Source of the DNA: JALZKA01 sp963753385
Lineage (GTDB): Bacteria; Actinomycetota; Thermoleophilia; Solirubrobacterales; 70-9
DNA length: 64,000 bases
Reading direction: 5' to 3'
Assembly (NCBI GenBank): GCA_963753385.1
Contig: CAVWCC010000008.1
Location: 1 to 64,000, forward strand
In this document: piece after piece, positions 17,819 through 25,919 of the stretch
Position numbering within the stretch: the stretch's first letter is position 1
Layout: the number at the start of each line of letters is the position of its first letter
The notes under the pieces: model-generated
Database searches by the model: none
Told to the model about the DNA's origin: nothing
The model's input: the letters and a program-made list of their open reading frames with translations, nothing else
Made by a program: the position numbers and the translations under genes

Positions 17819-18676
17819 GTGCCCGAGCCCTCTCGCATCTTTGCGCCCGACCTGCTAGCGGGCCAGGTCTGCGTGGTCTCAGGGTCAGGGTCCGGGCTGG
17901 GGCGGGCGACCGCGCTCGAGTTGGGCAGGCTCGGAGCGATCGTCGTCGGTTGCGGGCGGCGTCCGGAGCCGATCGAGGCGACCGCGGCGGCGATCCGCGA
18001 CCTGGGCGGGCAGGCGGAGGCGGAGGCGATGGACATCCGCGACGAGGAGGCGGTGGACGCGATGTTCGACCGCATCGTCGAGCGGCACGGCAGGGTCGAC
18101 GTGCTGGTCAACAACGCCGGCGGCCAGTTCCTGAGCCCGGCCGAGGCGATCACCCCGAAGGGCTTTCGCACGGTCATCGAGCTCAACGTCCTCGGCACGT
18201 GGCTGATGACCCACGCCGCCGCGGCCAAGGCATTCATCCCCCAGGGCGGCGGCAAGGTTCTGAGCGTGACGCTCTCCCCGCACAACGGGATGCCGGGGAT
18301 GGTGCACTCGGGCGCCGCGCGCGCCGCGGTCGAGAACATGATGCGCACCCTCGCGACCGAGTGGTCACGGTTCGGGATCAAGCTGTGCGCGCTGGCGGCA
18401 GGCCAGTTCGACACCGAGACGTTGCGTACCAAGTACCCGCAGGTGTTCGTCGAGCACGTCGCCGACACCGTCCCCCTGGGGCGTCTCGGCACCGAAGAGG
18501 AGTGGGCGTGGCTCGTCGCCTATCTCGCTTCGCCGGCGGGCGACTTCTTCTCCGGCACGACGATCACGATGGACGGCGCCCGCGACGACTGGTTCGGGCC
18601 CTGGCCGCCGCCGTCGCTGACCGAGCGGACAGGGGAGGACACCGTGCCGGCCGAGGAGCGCAAGCCGAGGGGCTAA
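17819..18676 (+). CDS. SDR oxidoreductase, 2,4-dienoyl-CoA-reductase-like
   Basis: 285 residues from GTG with GGAAGG upstream. Cofactor motif VVSGSGSGLGRATAL and VDVLVNNAGGQF are standard SDR. At the catalytic position the usual YxxxK is replaced: the segment reads PGMVHSGAARAAVENMMRTL, with histidine-serine where tyrosine is expected. This resembles the 2,4-dienoyl-CoA reductase (DECR/PECR) group. That fits the surrounding fatty-acid genes. It is preceded by the GNRA-hairpin element. Activity on unsaturated acyl-CoA is an inference. Confidence 0.8.
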   Translation: MPEPSRIFAPDLLAGQVCVVSGSGSGLGRATALELGRLGAIVVGCGRRPEPIEATAAAIRDLGGQAEAEAMDIRDEEAVDAMFDRIVERHGRVDVLVNNAGGQFLSPAEAITPKGFRTVIELNVLGTWLMTHAAAAKAFIPQGGGKVLSVTLSPHNGMPGMVHSGAARAAVENMMRTLATEWSRFGIKLCALAAGQFDTETLRTKYPQVFVEHVADTVPLGRLGTEEEWAWLVAYLASPAGDFFSGTTITMDGARDDWFGPWPPPSLTERTGEDTVPAEERKPRG

Positions 18677-18719
18677 GCCCGCGGCAGCACTCAGACCCGA
18701 CCACGCTTGCCCGGACGCC

Positions 18720-19547
18720 TCAGGTGAACATTCCTCCGAACTGGCCGCCGGTCACGTTCAGGACCTGGCCGTGGACGTAGTTGGCATGCGGCGAGCATAG
18801 GAACAGGACCGGGCCGGCGGCCTCCTCGGGCTGGGCCGGGCGGCCGAGGGGGATGATCATGGCGGCCATCGCCCGCATCTGCTCGGGCACGCCGATCTCG
18901 ATCGACTCGCCGTCCTTCTCGATCGTCTCGCCCTTCTCCTTGGCCTGGGTGAGGCGGGTCTCCACGAACCCGAAGGCGACGGCGTTCACGTTGATCTTGT
19001 GCGCGCCCCACTCCTTCGCGAGCGTCTTCGTCATCCCGACAATCGCCGACTTGCCGGCCGAGTAGTTGATCTGGCCGGCGTTCCCCATGGTCCCGGAGAT
19101 CGAGGAGATGTTCACGACCTTCCTAAAGACCTCCTTGTTCTCGGCCTTCTCGGCCTTGGCGGCCTCGCGCCACGCAGGAGCGATCGCGCGGATCAGCCGG
19201 AACGGCGCGACCGTGTGGATGTCCAGCATCGCCTGGAACTGCTCGTCGGTCATTTTGTGCGCGACGCCGTCCCACGTGTAGCCGGCGTTGTTGACGAGGA
19301 TGTCCACCTGCCCGAACTCGTCCTGGGCCTTCTTGACGAGTGCGTCGGGCACGCTCGGGTCGGTGAGGTCGCCCGCGAACACGGCCGTCTCGCCCTCGAT
19401 CTCGCCCGCCACCTGCTCGGCGACGTCGCCGTCGATGTCGTTGATCAGGACCCGAGCGCCCTCGCTGACGAACAACTCGGCGGTCGCGCGCCCGATCCCG
19501 CGCGCGGACCCGGTGATGATCGCGCTCTTGCCTTCAAGCAGTCCCAT
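18720..19547 (-). CDS. 3-oxoacyl-ACP reductase-like SDR
   Basis: 275 residues. Full classical SDR motif set: IITGSARGIGRA, VDILVNNAGYTWD, NISSISGTMGNAG, YSAGK and NAVAFGFVETRL, with C-terminal LNVTGGQFGGMFT. A longer than usual loop (REAAKAEKAENKEVFRK) precedes the catalytic serine. Best described as FabG-like; in a beta-oxidation context it may work as a 3-hydroxyacyl-CoA dehydrogenase. Convergent with the SDR at 17819. Confidence 0.86.
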   Translation of the reverse strand: MGLLEGKSAIITGSARGIGRATAELFVSEGARVLINDIDGDVAEQVAGEIEGETAVFAGDLTDPSVPDALVKKAQDEFGQVDILVNNAGYTWDGVAHKMTDEQFQAMLDIHTVAPFRLIRAIAPAWREAAKAEKAENKEVFRKVVNISSISGTMGNAGQINYSAGKSAIVGMTKTLAKEWGAHKINVNAVAFGFVETRLTQAKEKGETIEKDGESIEIGVPEQMRAMAAMIIPLGRPAQPEEAAGPVLFLCSPHANYVHGQVLNVTGGQFGGMFT

Positions 19548-19693
19548 CGGACCAATGTCCTCCTTCGTTGCCTACTGGATAAGCCGGGCGGGAACGGTAT
19601 TCGAAAAACAGATCAAGCGTCCGGTAAGTGGACGGTTGTCGGTTGCCCTTCGAGCGAGCGTGTGAGACGCTTGGCCCACATTCGGGCTGGCAC

Positions 19694-19710
19694 CGCACCT
19701 AGGGGGTGCG
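19694..19710. other. small hairpin in the S1 protease leader
   Basis: CGCACC (19694-19699) and GGTGCG (19705-19710) form a 6-bp stem with a 5-nt loop, about 50 nt upstream of the protease ATG. The remainder of the 210-bp gap between the two divergent genes shows no gene. Confidence 0.3.
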
Positions 19711-19758
19711 CGGGGGGAAGCCGGCCCGTTGGGACAGAAACAGAGGGTTCGAATACAA

Positions 19759-20577
19759 ATGAAGCTCCGCATGCCGGCCTGCTTCGCGGTGGCGGCCATT
19801 GCGCTCGCGATCGCGCCCGCCGCAGCCTCGGCTGACCACAACGCGGCACCGATCCACCCGGGCGTCCAGACGCTCACCCAGGGTGGCCAGTGCACCTCGA
19901 ACTTCGTCTTCCGCGACGGCGGCGGCACCTACCTCGGCCAGGCGGCTCACTGCTCCGGCACCGGCGCCGCGACGGATACGAACGGTTGCGACGCCGGCAC
20001 GCTCCCGCTCGGAACGCAGGTTGAGATCACCGGTGCGACCCGGCCCGGCTCGCTCGCGTACAGCTCGTGGAACGCGATGCAGGCCGCCGGCGAGGCCGAC
20101 GAGAACACCTGCGCGTACAACGACTTCGCGCTGGTTCGCGTCGACCCTGCCGACGCTGCGAGCATCGACCCGACCGTCCCCGGCCTTGGCGGGCCGACCG
20201 GCGTCGGCGGCTCGGCCGCGATGCTCGGCGAGACCGTCTACTCGTACGGCAACTCGTCGCTCCGCGCGGGGATCCCCCAGCTTCGCCCGAAGCAGGGCGT
20301 CGTGATCCAGGGCGAGGGCGGCGGCTGGTCGCGCACCGTGCTCACCGCGACCCCTGGGATCCCGGGAGACTCCGGCAGCGGGTTCCTCAGCGGCAACGGC
20401 CAGGCGATCGGCACTCTCTCGACGCTGCAGGTCCTACCGCTGCCCGGCACGAACGGGGTCGGCGACCTTTCGAACGAGCTCGCCTACGCCCGCTCACACG
20501 GCTTCGGCGGCCTCCAGCTGGTCCCGGGAACGCGGCCGTTCCGCGGCGACCTCCTGCAGGCGATCCTCGGCGACTGA
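19759..20577 (+). CDS. secreted chymotrypsin-family (S1) serine protease
   Basis: 272 residues from the ATG at 19759 (an upstream in-frame start at 19729 lacks a ribosome binding site). Signal peptide KLRMPACFAVAAIALAIAP with a likely cut after AAASA. The catalytic triad is visible: His in GQAAHCSGTG, Asp in YNDFALVRVD and Ser in GDSGSGFLSGNGQ. Cysteine spacing suggests disulfides. There is no obvious long propeptide. Acts outside the cell; substrate unknown. A strong hairpin follows the stop. Confidence 0.87.
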   Translation: MKLRMPACFAVAAIALAIAPAAASADHNAAPIHPGVQTLTQGGQCTSNFVFRDGGGTYLGQAAHCSGTGAATDTNGCDAGTLPLGTQVEITGATRPGSLAYSSWNAMQAAGEADENTCAYNDFALVRVDPADAASIDPTVPGLGGPTGVGGSAAMLGETVYSYGNSSLRAGIPQLRPKQGVVIQGEGGGWSRTVLTATPGIPGDSGSGFLSGNGQAIGTLSTLQVLPLPGTNGVGDLSNELAYARSHGFGGLQLVPGTRPFRGDLLQAILGD

Positions 20578-20598
20578 CCTAAAGGGCACGAAGCGCGA

Positions 20599-20626
20599 AC
20601 CGGCGGCGCCAGTAGGCGCCGCCGGT
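20599..20626. terminator. bidirectional hairpin terminator
   Basis: Perfect 12-bp arms (ACCGGCGGCGCC at 20599-20610, GGCGCCGCCGGT at 20615-20626) around AGTA. Located between the stops of convergent genes (S1 protease and acyl-CoA dehydrogenase). No T-tract, as is common in high-GC actinobacteria. Confidence 0.75.
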
Positions 20627-20635
20627 CGTCCGGGC

Positions 20636-21877
20636 CTACAGGCCCAGCCTACGGCCGAGGATCTCCTTCATCACCTCGTCGGTGCCGCCCCCGATCGGGC
20701 CGAGGCGCAGGTCGCGGACGGCGCGCTCGATCCCGTACTCGCGCATGTAGCCGTAACCGCCGTGGATCTGGAGGCACTCGTCGGCCACCTCGACCGCGGC
20801 GCGCTGGCTCAGGAGCTTCGCCTTGGTCACGTCCTCGAGCCCCGCGGTGATCGAGGGGTGGGTCCACTCATGTCTCGCGATCGCCTCGCGGCGCTCGGCC
20901 TCCCCGGCGACGAATTCCCGGAGTGCGTGGTAGGTCAGCGCGCGTGAGACCTCGAGCTTGATCCCGATCTCGGCGAGCTTGTGGCGGATCGCCTGAAAGC
21001 GGCCGATCGGCCGGCCGAACGCCTCGCGCTCGCGCGCGTAGTCGAGGGTGACGGCGAGCAGGCGGCTCATCGCGCCGACCGCTCCGAGGGCCATGAGGAG
21101 CCGCTCCCACTGGAAGTTGGCCATGATCAGGTAGAAGCCGCCGTTCTCCGGCCCAAGCAGGTTCTCGTCCGGGACCTCGACGTCGGTGAACGACAGTTCC
21201 CCCGTGTCCGAGGCGTGCCAGCCCATCTTCTCGAGCTTCCGGCTCACCTCGTACCCGGGCATCTCCCGCTCCAGGAGCAGGAACGAGATCCCATGGTGGC
21301 CGCCGTCGGGCGTCGTCTTCACAGCGCAGACGAGGAAGTCGGCGCGAACCCCGTTGGTGATGAAGGTCTTGGCGCCGTTTACGACGTAGCCGCCCGGCAC
21401 CTTTCGCGCTGTGGTCCTGATCGACGCCACGTCCGACCCTGCTCCTGGCTCGGTGATGCCGAGCGCCGCGATCCGCCGGCCGGCGATCGCCGGGCGCAAG
21501 AACCGCTCGTGCTGGTCCGGCGTGCCGAACTTCCACACCGGCGGGGTCGCGATGCCGGTGTGGGCGCCGAGGCCCGCGCCGACGCCCCCGCCTGCCCCTG
21601 CCGCCGCGAGCTCCTCGGCCCAGACGGCGTCGTGGACGTAGTCGCCACCCTGGCCTCCCAGCTCCACCGGGTACTTGAGCCCCAGGAAGCCGAGCGCGGC
21701 GGCGCGGTCGTAGAGCTCGCGCGGAAATTCCTGCGCCGCGTCCCACTCGTCCACGTGCGGCCTGATCTCGCCCTCAACCCAGCGCCGGATCGTCGCGCGC
21801 AGCTCCTCGTGCTCCCGAGTGAACGGCGGCAGCAGGGCGCGCTCGCCGGTGTCCCGGATGACCGTTTCCGCGCTCAC
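20636..21877 (-). CDS. acyl-CoA dehydrogenase
   Basis: 413 residues from the GTG at 21877, which overlaps the stop of the upstream DUF4393 gene (GTGA). FAD-dependent alpha,beta-desaturation of acyl-CoA. Signatures: LGITEPGAGSDVASIRTTA, GAKTFITNGVRADF, REREAFGRPIGRFQAIRHKL, AVEVADECLQIHGGYGYMRE and GGTDEVMKEILGR; the catalytic glutamate is expected in the MREYGIERA region. The chain length of the substrate is not predictable. Confidence 0.92.
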   Translation of the reverse strand: MSAETVIRDTGERALLPPFTREHEELRATIRRWVEGEIRPHVDEWDAAQEFPRELYDRAAALGFLGLKYPVELGGQGGDYVHDAVWAEELAAAGAGGGVGAGLGAHTGIATPPVWKFGTPDQHERFLRPAIAGRRIAALGITEPGAGSDVASIRTTARKVPGGYVVNGAKTFITNGVRADFLVCAVKTTPDGGHHGISFLLLEREMPGYEVSRKLEKMGWHASDTGELSFTDVEVPDENLLGPENGGFYLIMANFQWERLLMALGAVGAMSRLLAVTLDYAREREAFGRPIGRFQAIRHKLAEIGIKLEVSRALTYHALREFVAGEAERREAIARHEWTHPSITAGLEDVTKAKLLSQRAAVEVADECLQIHGGYGYMREYGIERAVRDLRLGPIGGGTDEVMKEILGRRLGL

Positions 21878-22737
21878 GTGACGCCGGGCTCGGGCGCCTC
21901 GGTCGGCGGCGGCACCTCGTCGATCGGACGGGCGATCGCGTCCGCGACCGCCTCGAACTCGCCGGTTCCCTCGGGAAGACAGGCGCGGACGAACTGCTCG
22001 CCGAATGGCGTCAGCCGCACGGAGCGGCGGACGGTCGTTCCCCGGCCGGCGCGCCTCAGCGCCTCCTTCACCTCGGGCTGCGCCTCGAGCACCTGGTAGG
22101 GGCCGATCTCGCCGACCGGGTCGCGCGAGAACCAAATCAGCCCGAGCCGGAAAAGGTTCGAGAGGTACACGGGGACGCGCTCCACCATCAGGCAGCCCGC
22201 GTGCTGGCCGATCATGTTGAGTCCGGGCGCAACGACGTGCGAGCCGATCCCGAGCGGGCGCCAGTTGCGGACGTCGACGGCCGCCTGCGGGCCCTCCGTC
22301 GCGAGCAGGCGCAGGATCCGGGCCTCGTCGGGGTGGAGCTGGCTCAGGATGCCCGCGAACGCCGGATGGCCGTCTACGTCGACCTCGATCTCGGTGGAGA
22401 GATCCATCAGCCTCTCCCAGCCCTCGTGAAGGCGCTCGTCGTCGTAGTCGCGGATGTCGGGCCCCGGAGACTCGTCCGAGCCGCCCTCGCCGATCCCCAG
22501 CAGGCGGCGCCCGGCGCGAGCAACCTCCCTGCGCGTGTCGTCGACCAAGGTCGCCGCGGCTTCGCCGGAGCGGGTCGCTCCCGCGACACGGCGCGTCGCA
22601 TCGAGCGCGGCGTGCGCTGTCCAGACCCCCGTCCGCCACCAGGCGCCCGCGGCCAGCCGGGCCAGGCCCGGCGCCGCGTCGCGGTCGAGCAGACTCCGGT
22701 AGGCGCTCTGCTCGTCTTCCCGCTCGGGCTCGCTCAT
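21874..22737 (-). CDS. Abi-alpha (DUF4393) family protein
   Basis: 287 residues from the ATG at 22737 (a TTG at 22746 is also possible). The core HPAFAGILSQLHPDEARILR, then VYLSNLFRLGLIWFSRDPVG and VRLTPFGEQFVRACLPEG match the DUF4393/Abi-alpha pattern (PAF-x-EIL-x-QLSP-x-DA-x-IL; NL-x-RLGLI; LT-x-FG-x-F-x-x-AC). Known members include lactococcal abortive-infection proteins, but most are of unknown function. Here it is coupled by a 4-nt overlap to an acyl-CoA dehydrogenase, which is unusual company. No signal peptide; an N-terminal Ala/Arg-rich helix region. Confidence 0.65.
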   Translation of the reverse strand: MSEPEREDEQSAYRSLLDRDAAPGLARLAAGAWWRTGVWTAHAALDATRRVAGATRSGEAAATLVDDTRREVARAGRRLLGIGEGGSDESPGPDIRDYDDERLHEGWERLMDLSTEIEVDVDGHPAFAGILSQLHPDEARILRLLATEGPQAAVDVRNWRPLGIGSHVVAPGLNMIGQHAGCLMVERVPVYLSNLFRLGLIWFSRDPVGEIGPYQVLEAQPEVKEALRRAGRGTTVRRSVRLTPFGEQFVRACLPEGTGEFEAVADAIARPIDEVPPPTEAPEPGVT

Positions 22738-22835
22738 CGAGAGCAACGCTACCCGTTGTCGATTCGGCCCGAGCCCGTTCGTCCTATGGTTGGGAGCGGC
22801 CGATTGGCGGCCGCCACGAGCATCAAGGAGGCAAG

Positions 22836-23231
22836 ATGAAGTACCTACTGGCGCTGTACGGGGAAGAGGGCGGATGGGAAGACGCGACGCCCGAGGAGAT
22901 GCGGGCCGGGATGGAGCCGTGGGAGAAGTTCGGCAACGAGGTCAGCGATGCCGGGGCGTACATTGCCGGCGAGGGCCTGCAGCCGAGCTCGACCGCGACC
23001 ACCGTCAAGAAGCCGGCCGACGGCGAGAACATCGTCACCGACGGGCCGTTCGCCGAGACCAAGGAGCAGCTCGGCGGCTTCTACCTGCTCGAGTGCGAGA
23101 GCCTCGACGAGGCGCTCGAATGGGCCAAGAAGGTGCCGCTGACGCCGCCCGGGTCGATCGAGGTCCGGCCGGTGATGGACTTCTCCGAGTTCGGCTTCGA
23201 GGAGCCGCAGGCGGCCGAGCAGGCCTCATGA
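22836..23231 (+). CDS. YCII-related (DGPF) protein
   Basis: 131 residues with the ribosome binding site AGGAGG. MKYLLALYGEEG and the signature TDGPFAETKEQLGGFYLLEC define the YCII/DGPF family, dimeric alpha-beta-barrel proteins with a conserved His/Asp pair in some members. Genes of this type sit next to ECF42 sigma factors, as here. Its TGA overlaps the ATG at 23228 of the sigma-factor gene. Function unproven; probably a partner or target of the sigma factor. Confidence 0.85.
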   Translation: MKYLLALYGEEGGWEDATPEEMRAGMEPWEKFGNEVSDAGAYIAGEGLQPSSTATTVKKPADGENIVTDGPFAETKEQLGGFYLLECESLDEALEWAKKVPLTPPGSIEVRPVMDFSEFGFEEPQAAEQAS

Positions 23232-24609
23232 AGTACCTGCGGCCAGCAGACACAGCCGGGGCGACGGCGTCGGTGAGCGCATAGAGGCGTCCCAGGAACA
23301 GATCGACCGCCTGTTCCGGCACGAGTCGGGACGGGCGGTCGCGACGCTCATCCGGGTCCTCGGCGACTTCGATCTCGCCGAGGAGGCGGTCCAGGAGGCG
23401 TTCGTGGTCGCGCTCGAACGGTGGCCGTCCGAGGGCGTTCCGGACGAGCCTGCCGCCTGGATCATCCGCGTCGGCCGCAACAAGGCGATCGACCGCCTGC
23501 GGCGCGAGCGGAACCTCGCCGAGAAGCGCCGGCTGCTGGCGCAGCTGGAGCCGCGCGGGACGGCCGAGGACGCGGCCGCCGAGGCGATGGCGGAGATGGC
23601 CGCTGACGAGATGCCCGACGACCGGTTGCGGCTGGTCTTCACGGCAGCCCATCCGGCCCTGGCGCCCGAGGCGCGCGTGGCGCTCACCCTGCGGACTCTG
23701 GGCGGCCTGACCACCGCCGAGATCGCGCGCGCGTTCCTGGTCCGCGAGAGCACCATGTCCCAGCGCCTGGTGCGCGCCAAGCGCAAGATCCGGGAGGCCG
23801 GGATCCCCTACGAGGTGCCCGAGACCGAGCAGCTCCCCGAGCGCCTGCCCTCGGTGCTCGCCACGCTCTACCTCGTCTTCAACGAGGGCTACGCCGCCGC
23901 CGAGTCGGACGAGTTGATCCGGCGCGAGCTCTGCGCCGAGGCAATCCGCTTGACCCGCGTCCTCATGGAGATGATGCCGGGCGAGGACGAGGTCGCCGGG
24001 CTGCTCGGGCTGATGGTGCTCCACGACGCCCGCCGCGCCGCACGCGTCGACGAGGCCGGCGAGATCGTGCTGCTCGCGCATCAAGATCGCTCGCGCTGGA
24101 ACCGCGAGCAGATCGCCGAGGGCGTCGCGCTGACCCGCAGGGCACTCGGCCCGGGTCGGCCGTCGTCGGCGAGGCCTCCGGGTCCGTACACGCTCCAGGC
24201 GACGATCGCGGTCGAGCACGCGGTGGCACGCCGGCCGGAGGACACGCGCTGGGCGAGGATTCGCCATCTGTACGACTGGCTGCTCCGGGTGCAGCCCTCG
24301 CCCGTCATCGAGCTCAACCGGGCGGTCGCGATCGCGATGTCGGAGAGCCCCGAGGCCGGGCTCGAGGCGATCGAGCGCGTCGAGGGGCTGGACGAGTACG
24401 TGCACTTGCACTCCGCGCGCGCCGACCTCCTGCAGCGCGTCGGCCGGGCAGACGAAGCCGCAGCGGCCTATCGCCGGGCGCTCGACCTGACCGCCAGCCC
24501 CGTCGAGCGCTCGTTCCTGGAGCGCCGCCTGGCCGAGCTGGAATCGAGCGACGGGAGCGGGGCGGGCGCCGGAGCGCCCGCCCCTCCCGACGGTTCCGCT
24601 ACGGCGTGA
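23228..24609 (+). CDS. ECF42-like RNA polymerase sigma factor (frameshift near the start)
   Basis: Region 2 (HESGRAVATLIRVLGDFDLA, EEAVQEAFVVALERWP), region 4 (LTTAEIARAFLVRESTMSQR) and a long C-terminal extension (FNEGYAAAESDELIRRELCA, then helical repeats YTLQATIAVEHAVARRP) fit the ECF42 group, which replaces an anti-sigma factor with this domain and pairs with DGPF proteins. The frame that carries region 2 is open from before 23281 but has no ATG, GTG or TTG until 23404, which is inside region 2. The ATG at 23228, overlapping the YCII stop, enters the right frame if one base is added near the GGGG at about 23258-23261. I take that as the start. Confidence 0.8.
24559..24584. terminator. strong hairpin inside the sigma-factor 3' end
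   Basis: Perfect 11-bp arms GGGGCGGGCGC (24559-24569) and GCGCCCGCCCC (24574-24584) around CGGA, with outer GGGA/TCCC able to extend. It lies between two convergent genes whose ends overlap by 11 nt and is translated as GAGAGAPAPP in the sigma factor. Probably terminates both. Confidence 0.65.
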
Positions 24610-25852
24610 CCTTCGACAGGTTCACGCGGCCAAATCCGAACTGCGGATCACGGCCGGGCGTGCCCTTGTCGTCGACGGATGCCTGGAGCTCCGACCGCCA
24701 CGCGGCCGGGCCTCCACCCGGGTTGGTGCCGGCGATCAGCGCCGCGACCGCGGCCGCGTGCGGCGTCGCCATCGACGTCCCGGAGATCGTGTTGTAGCCG
24801 CCGTTGTTCCAGGTCGAGAGGATGTTCACTCCCGGCGCCGCAACCTCGACGTCAGCGTTGAACTGCGAGAACGACGCCTTGGCGTCGTTGTGGTCCGTCG
24901 CCGCGACCGAGACGACCTCGGCGTAGGCGGCCGGATAACTCAGCGACGAGTTGCCGCTGTTGCCGGCAGCGGCGACCAGCAGTGACCCGTTGTTGGTCGC
25001 GTTGGTGACCGCCGTCTGGAGCGCCGCCGAGCCGGACGAGCCGCCCAGCGACATCGAGATCACCTTGGCGCCCTGCTGATTCAGCCAGGTGATGCAGTTG
25101 GCGATCATCTGGAGCGTCCCGGAGCCGCCGGAGTTGAGGCCCTTGCAGATCGCCAGCGGCGAGTTGAACGCGACGCCGGCCACGCCGGTCCCGTTGTTCG
25201 CGTTCGCCGCGATCGTGCCGGCGACGTGCGTGCCGTGGCCGTTGTCGTCGTTGCACTTCCCGTTGACGATCGTCGGGTCGGCGCCGACGACGATGATCAC
25301 CAGGTTGCTCCCGAAATTGTTGACGCCGCCGCAGTTGGCGATGCGGCCGCCAGCGAACTCCGGATGGGTCTGCTGGATCCCCGTGTCGACGATCCCGACC
25401 TTGGCGCCGCCGGCGCCCGGGAACGCGCTCAGGCCGAGAACGTCCCAGCCCTGGGGTGCGTCGATGTCGGCGTCGGGCGTGCCGCCGGTCTGACCCGCGT
25501 TGTTCAGCCCATAGAGCTGCCCGAAGCTCGGGTCGTTCGGGGTCGCCAGCGCGTGGTAGACGTAGTTCGGCTCGGCGTACCTGACGGCGCCCGAGCGCTC
25601 GAGGCGCCGGATCGCCTTGCGGACGCTGCCGCGGACCTGGATGACCCTGGCACCGCGGGTGCCCTTGATCCGGTCAGCCCGTCCGGCCGCGCGGGCCGCA
25701 TGGCGTGCGGTCGCCTTCTGGGCGGCCGTCGCGCCGTTGGAATACTTGACGACCACCTCGCCGCGGACGAACTTCTGCTCCGCGGCGCTTGCGCCCGGTA
25801 CGAGCGCGAACGCGAGCACGCAGGCTCCAAGGCCCGCAAGGCTCCGCTTCAT
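24599..25852 (-). CDS. secreted subtilisin-like (S8) serine protease
   Basis: 417 residues. Signal peptide MKRSLAGLGACVLAFALVP ending near SAAE. The propeptide-like segment (VRGEVVVKYSNGATAAQK, then VIQVRGSVRKAIRRLERSG) is an I9-type inhibitor. Catalytic residues: Asp in VGIVDTGIQQTHPEF (about residue 152), His in DNGHGTHVAGT (about 204) and Ser in SGTSMATPHAAAVAA (about 360); oxyanion Asn in AAAGNSGNSS. Closest to thermitase-type extracellular proteases. Overlaps the convergent sigma gene by 11 nt. Confidence 0.92.
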   Translation of the reverse strand: MKRSLAGLGACVLAFALVPGASAAEQKFVRGEVVVKYSNGATAAQKATARHAARAAGRADRIKGTRGARVIQVRGSVRKAIRRLERSGAVRYAEPNYVYHALATPNDPSFGQLYGLNNAGQTGGTPDADIDAPQGWDVLGLSAFPGAGGAKVGIVDTGIQQTHPEFAGGRIANCGGVNNFGSNLVIIVVGADPTIVNGKCNDDNGHGTHVAGTIAANANNGTGVAGVAFNSPLAICKGLNSGGSGTLQMIANCITWLNQQGAKVISMSLGGSSGSAALQTAVTNATNNGSLLVAAAGNSGNSSLSYPAAYAEVVSVAATDHNDAKASFSQFNADVEVAAPGVNILSTWNNGGYNTISGTSMATPHAAAVAALIAGTNPGGGPAAWRSELQASVDDKGTPGRDPQFGFGRVNLSKVTP

Positions 25853-25919
25853 CTTCCCTAACCTCCGTTTTCGGCCCCCCGACCGCGCGGCATCGTAGTC
25901 GAACGGTCAGGTGCGCGAG

